Assembly (NCBI GenBank): GCA_023362775.1
Contig: JALMGJ010000006.1
Span: 9,373,501 to 9,437,500, forward strand
Length of the DNA stretch: 64,000 bases
From: Charina bottae
Taxonomy: Eukaryota; Chordata; Lepidosauria; Squamata; Charinaidae
Direction of reading: 5' to 3'
Made by a program: the position numbers and the translations under genes. The notes beneath the pieces are model-generated. The model searched no databases. It saw only the letters and a list, made by a program, of their open reading frames with translations, and was not told the origin of the DNA. Positions 9,816 to 22,641 of the stretch are shown piece after piece (positions within the stretch are counted from its first letter, which is position 1; each line of letters begins with the position of its first letter).

Positions 9816-10880
9816 TGACCGTATTGCACAAATCCACAAAATGGGTAACTTAATAACCAGATTAAGTATATTGTGTGAAGGCAACCATTGTTTTAGCATG
9901 TGTGTACACAGTGGGAAGAAGCCAATCCTGGTCCTTTGGCAGATAAGTTTCTGTTCCACAGATGGTTCAACATAATAATACACAATAGATGTCTTCTTAT
10001 CAAATGCAATGTAAGAAGCAGGTATTAAACAATATAATTGGAGCTGTTTGGCCAAAACTAAATTATCCAAAGCAACCGTTGCCATTTCACTTTGGCCAAC
10101 CTAGTGGCCAGGCTATATGTTTTTTTAATCTTTTCCCCACAGATTTGCAACCCACATGTATTTTCTTGTAAAATGGAATGGTTGGATTCACTAAGTATGC
10201 TATATCAGAAACCCAGATTAACAAATCACAATTCCTGCGTTCATATAACACGTGACAGCCAAACCAATAAGCCATCATGCAGCTTTACATGGTTCACCTG
10301 ATGTGCAAAGACACGGGTGCAAACACATCACTTCCCTGAAAAAGAAATATTCAGTGCTTGGTCCTGGTGAAAAGACCTCCATAGCCAGGCCCACCTACAC
10401 CAACCATGCACCCTCAACATGTGTTGGAATTACAACTCCAGGAATTCCCAGCTGGGAATTATGGAAGCTGCCATCTAACTTCAGTGAGAGGGTGGGGAAG
10501 GAGGCCTCGAGTCCTGAAGAAGGTCTGCTGTTCAAAGGATACCGTAAGGTTTTCCTTAGCCCCTGGCTAGATCAGGTAGAAGTGAGAGAAAGGTAAGATG
10601 CTGATACAGAAAGCAAAGAACTCTCTGTTCCCTGATGGTTTTGATACGTTTTTCACCATACTGACTTCAAAGTCATGTGCAAGTTAGGTAAAAAGAAAAG
10701 CAACAGCGCAGGGGAATCTCTCAGGGACAACCAGTGAGCATTCCCCCTCCCTTCCCACAAATTCTTCCTTCAATGTATCACCCACCCCTGTGTACCTGAG
10801 CATTTCAGGATCTGTGCTTGAAGATCTGATGTCTTCTACACCCCTCCAAATCTCAAATTCTGCAGATCTCAAGTCATTCT

Positions 10881-11246
10881 TTGTTGTTTATTCGTTCAGT
10901 CCCTTCCGACTCTTCGTGACTTCATGGACCAGCCGACGCCAGAGCTTCCTGTCGGCCATCGCCATCCCTAGCTCCCCCACGGTCAAGTCCATCACCTCCA
11001 GAATACCATCCATCCATCTTGCCCTTGGTCGGCCCCTCTTCCTTTTGCCTTCCACCTTCCCTAGCATCAGCATCCTCTCCAGGGTATCCTGTCTTCTCAT
11101 TATGTGGCCAAAGTACTTCAGTTTTGCCTTTAATATCATTCCCTCAAGTGAGCAGTCTGGCTTTATTTCCTGGACTATGGACTGGTTTGATCTTCTTGCA
11201 GTCCAAGGCACTCTCAGAATGTTCCTCCAACACCACAGTTCAAAAG
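10881..11246 (-). mobile_element. Bov-B LINE 3' end (5'-truncated)
   Basis: The minus strand encodes a C-terminal stretch with PDCSLEGMILKAKLKYFGHI, MRRQDTLERM, GKRKRGRPRARWMDGI and HEVTKSRKGLNE, matching the C-terminus of Bov-B (RTE clade) reverse transcriptase, followed by the GTCACGAAGAGTCGGAAG 3' end. An 11-bp duplication CAAGTCATTCT lies at 10870-10880 and 11247-11257. The same family supplies the tail and machinery of the Sauria SINEs here (established knowledge). Confidence 0.9.
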
Positions 11247-11999
11247 CAAGTCATTCTACACCCCTTTAAATAATGATTGACATACTGTAAGTTGTTCATA
11301 AATATATAGACTTAATAAATATGAAAATCTTCAGTGGCATTCTTCTGCATGGGAGGGAAAAAATAATTATCTAAATTTCTCAATGATCTGGATTGTGTAG
11401 TTTGTCTCTTCCCCCACTTCTGTCACCTTTCCCTGCTGTGCATTTAGATAAAAGGAGCCAAGTTGCACAACTGCATTCTGAATGCAGCATCAGTACACAT
11501 GACTGGCATAATATGCGTTCATTTAATACATCTACAGTATTTTAAATTTGATAATTGAATGTCAATTTAAAAAGATATTTTTTCTTGGCGAGATGGTTCA
11601 GATTTCCAGTCAACCAAAGTATTTTCACAGCTCCTTCCTTCCTCCCCTTTCCACTCACGTATTAAGCTGTATGAGTAACTTCCTGCTTTGATCAAACCAT
11701 GATTGTTTGCTATATTCAGACCAAGTTTTGCATGAGCCTTGCAACTTAGAATGATAGTTTGATGTGAAGGATCAAAACAACAACATTGGAATCAACCTTC
11801 TGTATCCATTTGGAGATCAATCTAAAGAAGACATTTTACAATGCTTAGGATAAGCTTTGATCTCCACTGAGGGACAGAGACAGATCAGAGACAGATCTAC
11901 ATGCAAGCCTCTTTCAGGCAAAAGAAACTGGAAGCAGAAGATAAGGGAAAAGAAAAGGAACTCTAAATCTATTTTACATGAACATCATTGCATCCGTTC

Positions 12000-13800
12000 C
12001 ATCCAACTTCCACAATGCACACACACTGTCCTTGAAACTCTGCATCTTTCTCCTTTTTTCAGGATCTTGTCAGTTCCACCCAGCCATGATTTCCTCAGTC
12101 TTCCCCTTTATTTTGACCCATGAACTCTTCCTTCATATATTTCTTTTGCAATTTTATTCCCAGGCATCCTCTCTATATGACTGAATTTTTATATCTCATC
12201 GTTTTATATTCTTGATCCCATCTCTTCCTGTTTTTACTGCATGGACTTCTAAACTAAACCATTCCGGCTGCCTTCAACTTATTGTATGGTTCATCTGACA
12301 TGCCTAACTCTCACTTCCATATAACAATGTAGGCAGAAGCTCATTCCCATCAACAACTGTTTCTGCTTCTTTCAACAAGTTTTCGTTCTTCACAACAAAC
12401 CACACACACCCTATTATAATTTAACGGCATTTGCAAGTCTTAAATTTCTTTTTTTCCTTCCTGTCTTCCTTCCTTTCAACATTAATGTCCTCAACTTTAG
12501 CAAACATTCTGCCAAAGCACACAGATTCATGTCACTTTTTGCCATAGAATCATTTGGGTTCTTAACCAACAACACACCATCATTTGCATGCAAAGGTACA
12601 CACTCATTTCATCCCCAGCCAACATACTTCTAATGTCATCATAAGCATTCCATATACATTTATCCATAAATTCATTAAACAACTAAATGGCCCTCAAACA
12701 TCCAGGTCTTATTACATGTTTGATGTTGAATCATTCACTAAACATGTTATTTATTCTCACATATGCTTCACTTCCATTATATCCTGCTGCACTGTATTCA
12801 GCAATTAATTCCATATCATGAATGTTCAGCATTCAATAATTCAAGCTTATATGCTTTCTCTAAATCAACAAGTGTACAATAAACTTTCATACATTCATAT
12901 GTTTCTCAATGACCTGCTGAAGACCAAAAATCTGGAATGTACATCTGTTGCCCAGCATAAAGGCACATTGTACTTCTCAAATTTTGCTCATTGTCATCTC
13001 TCATACCTTTTCAATCAGAATTCTGCCAAACACATTTCCAGGTATGCTTAACAATCTGATATCCTGTAATTTTTGCATTCACTCTTGCTACCTTTCCCTT
13101 TGTATAAGGAAACAATAATGGCATTCTTCCAGTTACCAGACATAAATGCTGTCTTCACATACAAGTTAAACAAGTAGATAGGCACACCATAAACAAATCA
13201 TGCCCAGTTATAACATCTATTCCTTTAGCCATACCACTTTTCAACATTTTCCCAGTATTTACAACTTCCTTTTCATAATCCCCCCCCCTTGGGCACTAAG
13301 ATTTATAGCATTAATTTCAGTTCCATTCTTTGACATATCACCATTTTCTTCTCTATACACATTATGCAATGTCTTTCTCTAAATCTTTCTTTTATTCACT
13401 TTTTTTTCATCCACAATTACTTCATCATCACACCCACCATCCATCCTTTTTTCATACTTCTCATTAGTGGAACTCCACACACTTCTGTGGCACTTTGTAA
13501 CATAATTCATTTCATTCTGTTCCAAGCAGATTCCACATTCTCTTTCTCTTTCCTTTTCCTTAATTCAGTTGGGGGATTAATCTATCTTTTAAAACTTTTC
13601 CCTATAGGATGTATGCTTTCTTTTCCTGAATCATTCTACTTTCACTCTCATTCATTTCTTTCCTTTTCTTCCATGTCCATTCTTTCCCCAAGATTCACTT
13701 TTGACACTACCAGATAGTATTCTGTTTCACATTTGGAACTTCTCATTGTTTTATATCCTTCACCAATTCTCTCAGTCTTTCATCATAAGCAATCATGTGC
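12000..13800 (-). mobile_element. Decayed non-LTR retrotransposon (LINE), class unresolved
   Basis: The + strand is strikingly T/C-rich. Conceptual minus-strand translation near 12820-13170 shows NWKNAIIVSLYKGKG, SECKNYR and a later YCTLVDLEKAY-like and YNGSEA block, the order of a LINE reverse transcriptase, with many stops and frameshifts. Boundaries are approximate. I cannot assign the clade; RTE- or R4-like are possible. Confidence 0.55.
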
Positions 13801-14395
13801 CTTTATTCATTCCTTTTCCATAGGTACATATGAATAGATTTATGTTTCAACCATATAGTCAAAACAGAGCTTTTTCTAAAGCAGATACTATGAGAGAATT
13901 CTCAGACTTTGAGAATGAAAATATGTTTATTCCAAAATATTGCAGAATAAGAACAGGTGGACATGTGTGCAATGTTGAACAAGCAATCAGCGTCCCACTC
14001 ATTAAGCCATGGCTCCATAAGAAAAAAGCTCAAGGCCAGTAGGGATGCACCACCTTAACTGTTAAATAAGGGCCAGGATACAGGTAACTGGTTTCCAAGA
14101 TTCTCTAGCACTTGATCACTGCAATATACCTGCCTACACTGAAGCTGTGGAATCTTGCTTTCATTGTGAGCTGGTGTAAGAGGCTTGACAGATAACCTCC
14201 ATTCTCACTGATTCTTGGGTCCACGATTGACTCGATTATTTCTTCCATTCTGTCTTGTGTGGTACCCACCCACCCCACTCATGTCACCTAGCAGATTTTT
14301 TTTTCTCCCCTGGATCTCATTCCTTCAGAATATTGTACAACTTTTCCCAAAATGCTCAGCCCCTGGTTCTTCCCTTATCAGCATTCACTGTATAT

Positions 14396-14500
14396 CATGT
14401 CACTCCTATTTTCATATGTAGCACAACCACCAAATTACACCAATTCACACTTTCTGATATACATTTTAGCTTTCCATTCATAATGAAACCTTGTAGTAGG
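14396..14500 (-). repeat. LINE-related piece shared with 34865-34960
   Basis: TTCACACTTTCTGATATACA and the CATTCATAAtgAAA text recur, diverged, at 34905-34955, where the surroundings are also T/C-rich. It is probably part of the same minus-strand family as 12000-13800. Confidence 0.4.
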
Positions 14501-14785
14501 AGTCTACTTCTGTTATTACAAATTCCATGTGATTTTGAATCACTGATCCAATGAAAACTGGTTCTTCCTCTCATTCTCTAGCCCTTTTTATGTACTGGAC
14601 AGGAGCTGGGGTAGGTTACAAATATCTGTCTTTCTGTAGCTATAAACCAGAAAGCTTCATTCACACATTACACTAAGCCCAAATGTGGTTTGATTCATTT
14701 TGGTTTAACATGTTATGCGAAACCAGCCATTGTGGTTTGTAAGGGATGGTTTATGACCTAGCCTGTGTTGTGATCCCAACCAACT

Positions 14786-14862
14786 GTGGGTTATTTATTT
14801 TATTTATTTATTTGTCAAATTTATCCCTGCCCATCTCTACAAAAGTAGACTCTGGGCCAGAA
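14786..14862 (-). repeat. L2-type LINE 3' tail fragment
   Basis: TTTATTTA run, then CTGCCCATCTC and GACTCTGGGCC. Confidence 0.5.
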
Positions 14863-15607
14863 AACCATGGTTAAACAAACCAAGACTTAAGCCAATGTGT
14901 GAACCAGATTATGTGTGTGACCAGGGACTGGTTCCAAGGTGCCCAACTGTCCCCTGGTTTCTCAGTAATGGATGATTGGCAACCGAATACATCAACTGCC
15001 TCCATTAAAAAGCAATGGGTTGCACCTAGGTAAATATTCGATACAGTTGTATTACCAATGGCACATCTACACCTCCAAAGCAGTGCTTTGACATGCAGAT
15101 CAACTTTGGTTTCCTGTGTGAACACAACTCTGTGGAAAAGAACAGCCCATTGTGAAGTTATGCATTCATCTGAACTGGTCCCACAAACCATTTCAAGGAA
15201 ACCAGCTTCTCTTTTAAGTGGGGAGGTGGAAAATACTCTTGTGATTAACCATGATGAGTTATGCTAACTGCTAGACTGCAGAGGGCAATGATTAGTCACG
15301 CTACGTTGGGCTGAAATAGATTTAACACCTGGCTGTTAAAAAGAGTAAATTGATTAATTGTTTTAAAGCAGCAATGTTATTGAGTTTCCCCAGTGTCTGT
15401 GTGTTTCTTAATAGAGATTAGACATTAATATGGATTTACAGCATCGACTCTGGGGACCTTCATTCCAACACCAGGCAGAAGCAAGAGACTGTATAAATGT
15501 AAAGGAAACTATAAGTATCCCAAATTTAATTTGATTCAGATAATTTTGCTTTAATCTTAACTTGTTGCGTTATTAACCCCATTGATGTTGTTATTGTTAA
15601 TTTGCAG

Positions 15608-15671
15608 CTTCTGCAGCAAGCAACTTCTTCCAGTAACTTGGGTGCCTTCAGTGGCATTCAACAAATGGCTG
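15608..15671 (+). CDS. CELF2: CELF2 coding exon B: linker
   Basis: This short exon of 64 nt encodes LLQQATSSSNLGAFSGIQQMA plus the first base of a Gly codon. The acceptor is tttgcag and the donor is CTG|gtgagt. It enters in phase 0 and leaves in phase 1, so it is the only internal exon in the window whose length is not a multiple of three; skipping it would shift the frame. The peptide continues TPQYLA from exon A and is completed by the GA at the start of exon C, giving the CELF2 linker sequence. It is too short to stand out as an open frame and was found by joining the family sequence across splice sites. Confidence 0.95.
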
Positions 15672-15842
15672 GTGAGTTATAGCCTCCTTATTTATTCCTT
15701 CTCCTCTTCCTCCTGTGGCTGAATTTTAGGCTTTCCAATACAGGAAGACCTTTCATTTAATCATATGGTTTAATGGGTGAGTATATGCAAAAGCAGAACA
15801 TCCTGGATGTTGCATTGATTCAGATCCAAAGGCTTCTTTGTA

Positions 15843-15962
15843 TTATATGTTGATGAAGATTCTCAGTCATCCAGGTGGAATTGTCTGTAGGTTGAGTCAT
15901 GGCAACTGGATTTCTTTCTTTTGGTACCAAAAGAAAGAAATCCAGTTGCCATGACTCAACCT
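15843..15962. mobile_element. PLE terminal fragment with perfect palindrome
   Basis: The left part (TTCTCAGTCATCCAGGTGGA) matches PLE ends at 44561 and 61164. Bases 15889-15962 form a 74-bp perfect palindrome centred on GGTACC with no spacer. Confidence 0.75.
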
Positions 15963-16412
15963 TGGATTATGTTCTGCATAATTTGCATTTGGTTTCCAAG
16001 TTTCTGTTTTAGAAGAGATCAGAAACATAGCCCTCCTGATTACACTGAAAGCATCTTGCTTCATTTAGGACCAGCAAAAACCTGCTTCATAAATAGCAGG
16101 ATAAGTTTGCATAAAGTAAAAAATACACATTTGCATAATTTCTAATGACAAAAAAAGCAAAACAGTGCTTGCATATCACAAAGGAGGTACAGTAATCTTA
16201 AATGTCTTTTAAGAACATAATGTTATTTTAATAGATATGAGTTGGTAATCCAAAATACTGCAAGATTTGCTATAGTTTGATGCCACACACAATCAGATAT
16301 TTCTTGGCGGGGATAAAGAAATCACATTTCAATTCTGATTGACAGCTATGTTATGAAATAATTACAAGAATAGTCATTTCCATGGATGTTATAGAATGAG
16401 TGGTATCTATCT

Positions 16413-16529
16413 CAGTGTTGCTCAACCTTAGCAACTTTAAGATGTGTGGACTTCAACTCCCAGAAATCCATGGGAATTCTGGGAGTTGAAGCCTACACAT
16501 CTTAAAGTTGCTTAGGTTGAGAAACACAG
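16413..16529. mobile_element. Palindromic hAT-like MITE
   Basis: CAGTGTTGCTCAACCTTAGC at the left pairs with GCTTAGGTTGAGAAACACAG at the right; nearly the whole element is one hairpin around ATCCATGGGAAT. No clear 8-bp duplication remains. Confidence 0.8.
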
Positions 16530-16717
16530 TCATCCTTCCCAGGTCCTGCAATTTATGAAGCAGGTTTTTTAAACCTATTTTATTTTAGATTTAAATGATC
16601 AGTACTTATTTATTTGTTCCAAGACTAGTAGAGGTTAGAAGGTGGGGAGGAGAGAAACCAAGAAGATACCTAGATAGACGAAGAGGAAAGAAGAAAAAGT
16701 CCTTTGAATGACAGTAA

Positions 16718-16851
16718 CAGGGGGTCAAGTAAGTCAAGATGGCAGCCACATCCATGTGCTTGAACCCTAACCCCTTTTTACATGCATCAACGGCTTCCAT
16801 GCTTTAACTGCATGGTTGTGGGCACCATCTTAACTTTTCTGTCCCCCCCTG
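16718..16851. repeat. MITE-like repeat, TCAAGATGGCAGCCA family
   Basis: CAGGGGGTCAAG at the left and TGTCCCCCCCTG at the right are inverted ends; inside are GTCAAGATGGCAGCCA and, inverted, TGGTTGTGGGCACCATCTTA. Confidence 0.6.
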
Positions 16852-16918
16852 GATATTTAGTTGAACAACTTCTGAGTATCAGTCTGGGTGGTTTTACTAA
16901 GTGATTTATTATTATTAA

Positions 16919-17304
16919 TACAGGTAGTCCTTGACTTACGACCATTCTTTTACTGACCATTTGAAGTTACCACGGCACTGGAAAAAGTGATTTGTGACCG
17001 GTCCTCACACTTACGACCGTTGCAGCATCCCAGCAGTCACGTGATCAAAGTTCAGGCACTTGGCAACCGGCTTACACTTAGAACAGTTGTGGTGTTCCAG
17101 AGTCACGTGATCGCAATTTGCAGCCTTCCCAGCTGACTTCCAACAAGCAAAGTCAATGGGGGAAGCCAGATTCGCTTAACAACTGCGGTGATTCGCTTAA
17201 CAACCGCAGCAAAAAAGGTTGTAAAATTGGGTGTGACTCAACTGCCTCGCTTAGCAGTGGAAGTTCCAGACCCAATTGTGGTCGTAAGTCGAGGACTACC
17301 TGTA
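16919..17304. mobile_element. Tigger-like MITE
   Basis: Ends TACAGGTAGTCCTTGACTTA and GTAAGTCGAGGACTACCTGTA-type are about 25-bp inverted repeats within TA. No transposase is encoded. The inside has repeated GATTCGCTTAACAAC units. Confidence 0.88.
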
Positions 17305-18045
17305 AAAGGTCATTCTTGCCGGCTGCCCTGCCCTGCTCATCCCTGGCCTTTACATGATGTGCAAGAACAGAGCAACTCTAAGCACGGATGCCCATGACAT
17401 CTGCCCCGCAATGCCATTAATAGCCTTCCCCTCTTGCTTAATATTCTTTATTTCTCATAAAAGCAGAAGCCCCCTCCTGCACTTTTGTTGTCATCAAACT
17501 GGCATGTGAGTTTATTTTTAATTATGCTCTGACTACATCAGCAAATTCGTGGTGCTTTTATTCAGCCTTGCAACACAAAAGGGCTTCAGCTCTGTCCATA
17601 TGTCGTCTTTGTGTTCTCTTCCTTTTCTTCTTTTTTTTCTCCCTTTTTATTAATGCTTTGCTCTGAATGGATCTTGAAGCATGCCCATGAAAAAGAGATG
17701 AGGCTGTCCCCATAGGCTGTTGGTGCTTTATTCCTACAATATGCCATTACTGCATTGGCTCTAGAGACTAATGCAGAATCCGCTTTCTGACAATATAAAT
17801 TGGCCCGCAGGTGACAATATCACTGAGTTATTTTCTCCGGTGCAGATCTGTTGGCAAGTGCTTGCCGCTTGTATTATGTTCTGCTCATAATCTGGCATGA
17901 TTTTTTTTTTCTTCTCCTCTCATGAAAAATATATCTTAATATGATAAACAACATTTTCACAGTGGTGTTTTGGGGAACTGAATTAGGAGCCCAGTAGTAT
18001 ATTGCTTGGACTTAACCCCACAGAATAAGAAATGCAGAGACCAGA

Positions 18046-18072
18046 AAGGGTGTGTGTGTGCGCGCGCACGCA
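18046..18072. repeat. TG/CG alternating purine-pyrimidine run
   Basis: gtgtgtgtgtgcgcgcgcac, a sequence type that can adopt Z-DNA. Confidence 0.7.
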
Positions 18073-18241
18073 TGTAGGTGCACTAAGAGATCTTTCTGCA
18101 TAGCACAGTTAGAGATGTATTACTGTATATCTTTGGAATTATGATCTATTGGTTGAGACAGCCTATAGTCATGAGTGCCTTTTGAGAGTAAATTGGATCC
18201 AGGCTTAGCCATTACATCAATGAAACCAGTTAGGACTCAAG

Positions 18242-18656
18242 TACAGGTAGTCCTCACTTAACGACCACAACTGGGTCCTGAATTTTGGTTGCTAAGTGAA
18301 GCTGTCATTAAGCGAATCTGACCTGATTTTATGACCTTTTTTGCGGTGGTTATTAAGCGAATCACTGCAGGTGTTAAGCAAACCACATGGTTGTTAAGCG
18401 AATCACACAGTTCCCCATTGATTTTGCTTGCCAGAAGCTGGCCAAGAAGGTTGAAAATGGTGATCACATGACCATGGGATGCTGCAACAGTCATAAATGC
18501 ACACCGGTTGCCATGCACCCAAATTGTGATCACGCGAAGGTGGGGATGCTGCGATGGCCATAAGTGTGGGGACCGGTTGTAATTCGTTTTTTTCCAGCAC
18601 CATCATAAGTCCAAACCATCACTAAACAAATGGTTGTTAAGTGAGGACTACCTGTA
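18242..18656. mobile_element. Tigger-like MITE
   Basis: Same family: TACAGGTAGTCCTCACTTAA at the left and GTGAGGACTACCTGTA at the right, bordered by TA. Internal TTAAGCGAATC repeats and CCCATTGATTTTGCTTGCCA are shared with 25061 and 61773. Confidence 0.88.
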
Positions 18657-19090
18657 AGCCTTAGCTAATTTTTTTCATTAGTCTAAATGGATCTACTCTA
18701 AAGATGACATCCAAGATCTTCAATACCACTCAAGACCCATGCAGCTTCTCAGATTCTTCAACCCGGGGCCTTGCTGGCCAGACTGCTGTGATACTGTCTA
18801 TTTAGAAATATCTTTAAAGTCACAGCTTATTCACCCCTGCTTAACTGTAAACCTTTGAAATATAAAACACCTTGATATCGGTCTTCTGTCTTCTCTGTCG
18901 TTCTTTCCTTCTTCCATATTTTTTCTTTGCTGCGTTTTTCAAAAGTTTTAATCAACATGGAATTCAACAGTAGAAAGGTATCAAAAAAGCATCTGAGATA
19001 GCTTCTTTCCATCCCCAAACATTTACTTCCCAAGGAAGCCAGCAAAATGAGAAACTAGGTATCTTTTGGGTATCATCCAACACTTTTTAA

Positions 19091-19112
19091 TATATACACA
19101 CACACACACATA
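19091..19112. repeat. AC microsatellite
   Basis: Short acacacacacac run. Confidence 0.85.
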
Positions 19113-21440
19113 AAGTGGCTCAGGATAATTAATACATTTTAATTGTGAAGGGCAAAATGAAGGGCAGGGATTGGAGCTTTAGACTGATAGAAACATGATC
19201 AAGGAACATCTCGTTTCTTTTAATGAGTTTAAATCTTCAAGACTAGATGAATTATATCCTAGAGTACTGCAGGAACCCTCCATTTTACCCATATATTTTA
19301 GGAGCTTCGTCATTGCCTTGCCAACAGAGTGACAAGTTTTTTTTTTATGTAATGATATTAGGAAGATGACAATATATTCCCTGTTTTTGGGGGGATCAAT
19401 AACCATCCAAGATAGTTTGTTTGAACCCAACTACATTGAGGGTAACAGGAATAAAGATTCTAATCATAATCATTGTACAGGTTGCCATGTGACCTGAGGT
19501 CCTGAAGTTGGCTTCAAACTTGAGTTCCAAACTGTGGCTTCTGATGTATATTCACCATAGCAAAAACGTGTACAAAAATGTCTCTACAACCACCAGCCTG
19601 AAGATCTTAATAGCTACTACATAGGCACAGCATTTCAGGCACTTCCACACAAAAATTCTGCACTGGTTTCAGAGCAGCTCTAGATTTCCATATCCCCAAG
19701 ATGTCAGCAGGCTTGCAGAGCTGGGCTGGTTTATTTCTGGCTCAGTTATGATGTGGCTGAAGTTGCTGTGCAATTAGAGGTGAATTGGCTGCTTGGACTC
19801 TGCTTATACATTGGAGAGAATGTATGCCTCACCCATCCTTCTGCCTATTGAACTTCAGGTCCTATAATGGGAATGCTGCCTTGTAGGCTTTGATGCATCC
19901 CCTTAGTAGCTGAAAACAAATGAGTACAGGTCAGGTTGAGTTTTATTCAATTTCCCCTGTCTCTTCAGCATAAGAAGAGCCCTAAAAGGCAGGAAGATCA
20001 GGGTGGGGGGGCTTGTATCCTTTTTTCCACTTTGTGCAAAGTGGAGTGAGAAGATTTTGGATGCTTCAGGAACTGTAGTAGACAGAGCAGTGGTCTTTGC
20101 ATTTTGTACTAAGAATTGACAATCATAGAGTGCCTTCAAACTACATGCGAGAGGAAACTAAGCAGTGAAAGTGCCTTTACCATCTCGATGGAGCCTATAA
20201 ATAGATTCTATCAGTACGCATTAGTTTGTAAAACTGCTGTTTACAAGATTAGGAGACTGAATTGTGAACCAGAAAGTCCATAGTGGGAATATTAGCTTTG
20301 TACTTACAAGGCAGCCTTATGTATCTGACCCTGTCATATATTCAGCCTTTCCTCCATAATAATAATAAAAAAAATACTGATACCCACCAATTTTATGGGG
20401 CTCTTGTCATATTACCAACAAAAAATTTTTCAAACCCTTTAGTGTTCAGTGTAAATCCTAAGAAAAGGTTCCTAATGGTATCTGAAGCTTATCATGTCTA
20501 CATTGTCCTGGAATCCGTGTGGTTGGAATGGTTTAGAAATATCATAAATAAGCAAGCAAGCAAACATGCTTCCTTTTTTTTCTTTTTGTGAATGCCTCTA
20601 ATAAGGTAAAACCTAAATCGAAACTGGTCTACTTGAAAAATTAAAGCAATATTGGCTGTCTGGTACCCCTCCCTTTAAAAATAATGAAATGCATTTTTCA
20701 TTTCTTTTTGTTTTTCACGTTCACATCATGGTAATATGAATGCAGCTTGAGAAAATCCTGCCTCAGATGGGGACTGGTCAGCCTCACCATTTAATCATAA
20801 AGCGGGGAGTGAGATTAAGGGTTTCAAAGAGGGCAGGCATCTTCCTATGTGAGAAAGTTTGCCCTGCAAGCTTCACACCCTGAGTTGTGACATGGAAACC
20901 TCGGGTCTCCAATTTATTTGTGTTTTAACAGGACCACACGTGTGACTGCAAGGGTACTACATCAGTTTCCTGCAAATGTGCTAATAGGCCATATGAGAGA
21001 ATTCTACAACCATCCATCTGCCAATTTTTAACAAGCCTGATTGGCAAGTGGATGTAACAACTGACATCTGTTCTTCCTTATTGATATGTAGATTTATGGT
21101 AATTGGTCTGAACAATAAGACACCAAATTACCTAAGGTGAACATTAAATTAAATTTTCATGGCCCCTCTCTTTATAAATATGTTTTATAAAAATCTTACA
21201 TTTTAAGCAGACATATTGTACATCGGTTATGAGCATAATTTAATTGTATTTTTAATCTGCCAAGCAGTGAAAATCAAAGTTGGGATTCTTGCTGTCCAGA
21301 ATATTACTCAAGTTTGATAGCTGAGTGGTTTATATTACTGAAATCAGAGTTAAATTCCACTTTTATTCTCGACATTTTTCTCCAGCATAAAAACTAAGGG
21401 GCTACTTCATTTCTAGATGCTTGTTTCTCCAGAGGGAACC

Positions 21441-21467
21441 TTCCTTCCTCCCTCCCTCCCTCCCTCT
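21441..21467. repeat. CCTT/CCCT low-complexity run
   Basis: ccttccttcctccctccctc repeat. Confidence 0.8.
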
Positions 21468-22641
21468 GTAAATAATTAACATTTCTTCCAAAAGTACTGT
21501 GTTTGTAGAATGTTCAATGGTTTCAGAGGAAGATTATCAGATTATTTTTCATTTCATTTTACTGTGGGATGTAGGGGAGAAGCCACAGAAACAAAAAAAG
21601 ACTTCTGCTTCCATGTGAAAATGGTAAATATTGGATGGTAATCAACAGCATGTGCAGCTCGAGAAATAAAGAGCAATCAGTTGTGGGGCTACAGGATGTA
21701 TGGCCTTGTTTTGGAAATTATAAGAGAGTGCCTTTAATTTCCACCTCTGCCACTCTTCCACCATTCCAGGTGTACTATCTGGTACATATGATCTGGTTCT
21801 TGCAAACCCGTTGTTGAGTTCTTCCTTTCCTCCAAGGAAAAGGCAGAGTCAGGTTGAGCATCCATTTCTGTCATTACCAAGATCTGATGGCCTTAATAAA
21901 GGCAGCTTTCTCCGGTAGCTGAATAGGGGAGCACATCCTGGGTGGATATTCAACGGACAAAAGGTTCAGGTGATAAGCTGAGCTGACGCATGAATATCCC
22001 TGTGATTACGCGATAGACTACCGTACATCCCATTATGTCAGCCATTAACACTTTGAAATGAGTGCGTTTTGGACAAAGGTGGCAGTGGTTCAAAAGAGGG
22101 TCTCTGATTTATCCATGGCATGAAGTCAGGAAAGAAAAGCAGAGCTTATCTGCACTAGTGCCTTGTTGCACAGTATGGTCTGTTAAATATAAATCTCATC
22201 CAATTATGTGGAGGTATATGAACTGACAAAGAAACACGAGACATAGGCTCTTTCCTCCTTGGTTGGAGATTGAAGTACTGGCTGTTTTTTTCCAAGTCAC
22301 AGAAAGATTTGTTTTGGTTCCTGCTGGCACGTGGCTTTTAGGTGGAGGTCTACTAGCAGACCGGGGCCTTGAGAAAAATTCTGCCCTTATTTATTCTGAC
22401 ATCCATCATCTGAAAACTATTTTGTACACTTACCCTCCTAAAAAGGGGAAAATATCAGGAATTTGGTAGCCCCTTTTCCAACTAACTGATTACCCTCTCT
22501 GGGCCGAAAAAGTCAGGAATCATCAGGTAATTTGAGAGCTGACACCCAATTTGCAAGAGATAACTCACCTTCCAATCACATTAAAAAGGTTTTTAACCCA
22601 TTACAATTGTTAATTGATAAGGTAGTTGTAATCTGTGGGTG

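Larger units (their letters stand above)
8011..10255. repeat. Cluster of short TTCACACAACA-type repeats
   Basis: At least eight variants of (c/g)TTCACACAACA(c/t) occur at about 8012, 8771, 9062, 9207, 9313, 9605, 9649 and 10239, often followed by ACTAACC or GGTTA text. Two more lie at 14659 and 46519. The class is unknown. Confidence 0.55.
7485..15607 (+). other. CELF2 intron A-B (8.1 kb)
   Basis: The intron holds a palindromic PLE insertion (8287-8596), a cluster of short TTCACACAACA-type repeats (8011-10255), an L2-type tail (9738-9815), a Bov-B 3' end (10881-11246), a long decayed minus-strand LINE (about 12000-13800, with a related piece to 14500) and another L2-type tail (14786-14862). 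The stretches 7490-8000, 11260-11980 and 14870-15600 show no recognisable feature. Confidence 0.8.

Noticed and set aside
10420..10470. Another palindromic MITE (ACTCCAGGAATTCCCAGCTG)
   Set aside because: The inverted match is short and no terminal repeats or duplication are visible.
10888..11211. Minus-strand protein gene of 107 codons
   Set aside because: Same Bov-B C-terminus as at 42074, with its own target duplication.
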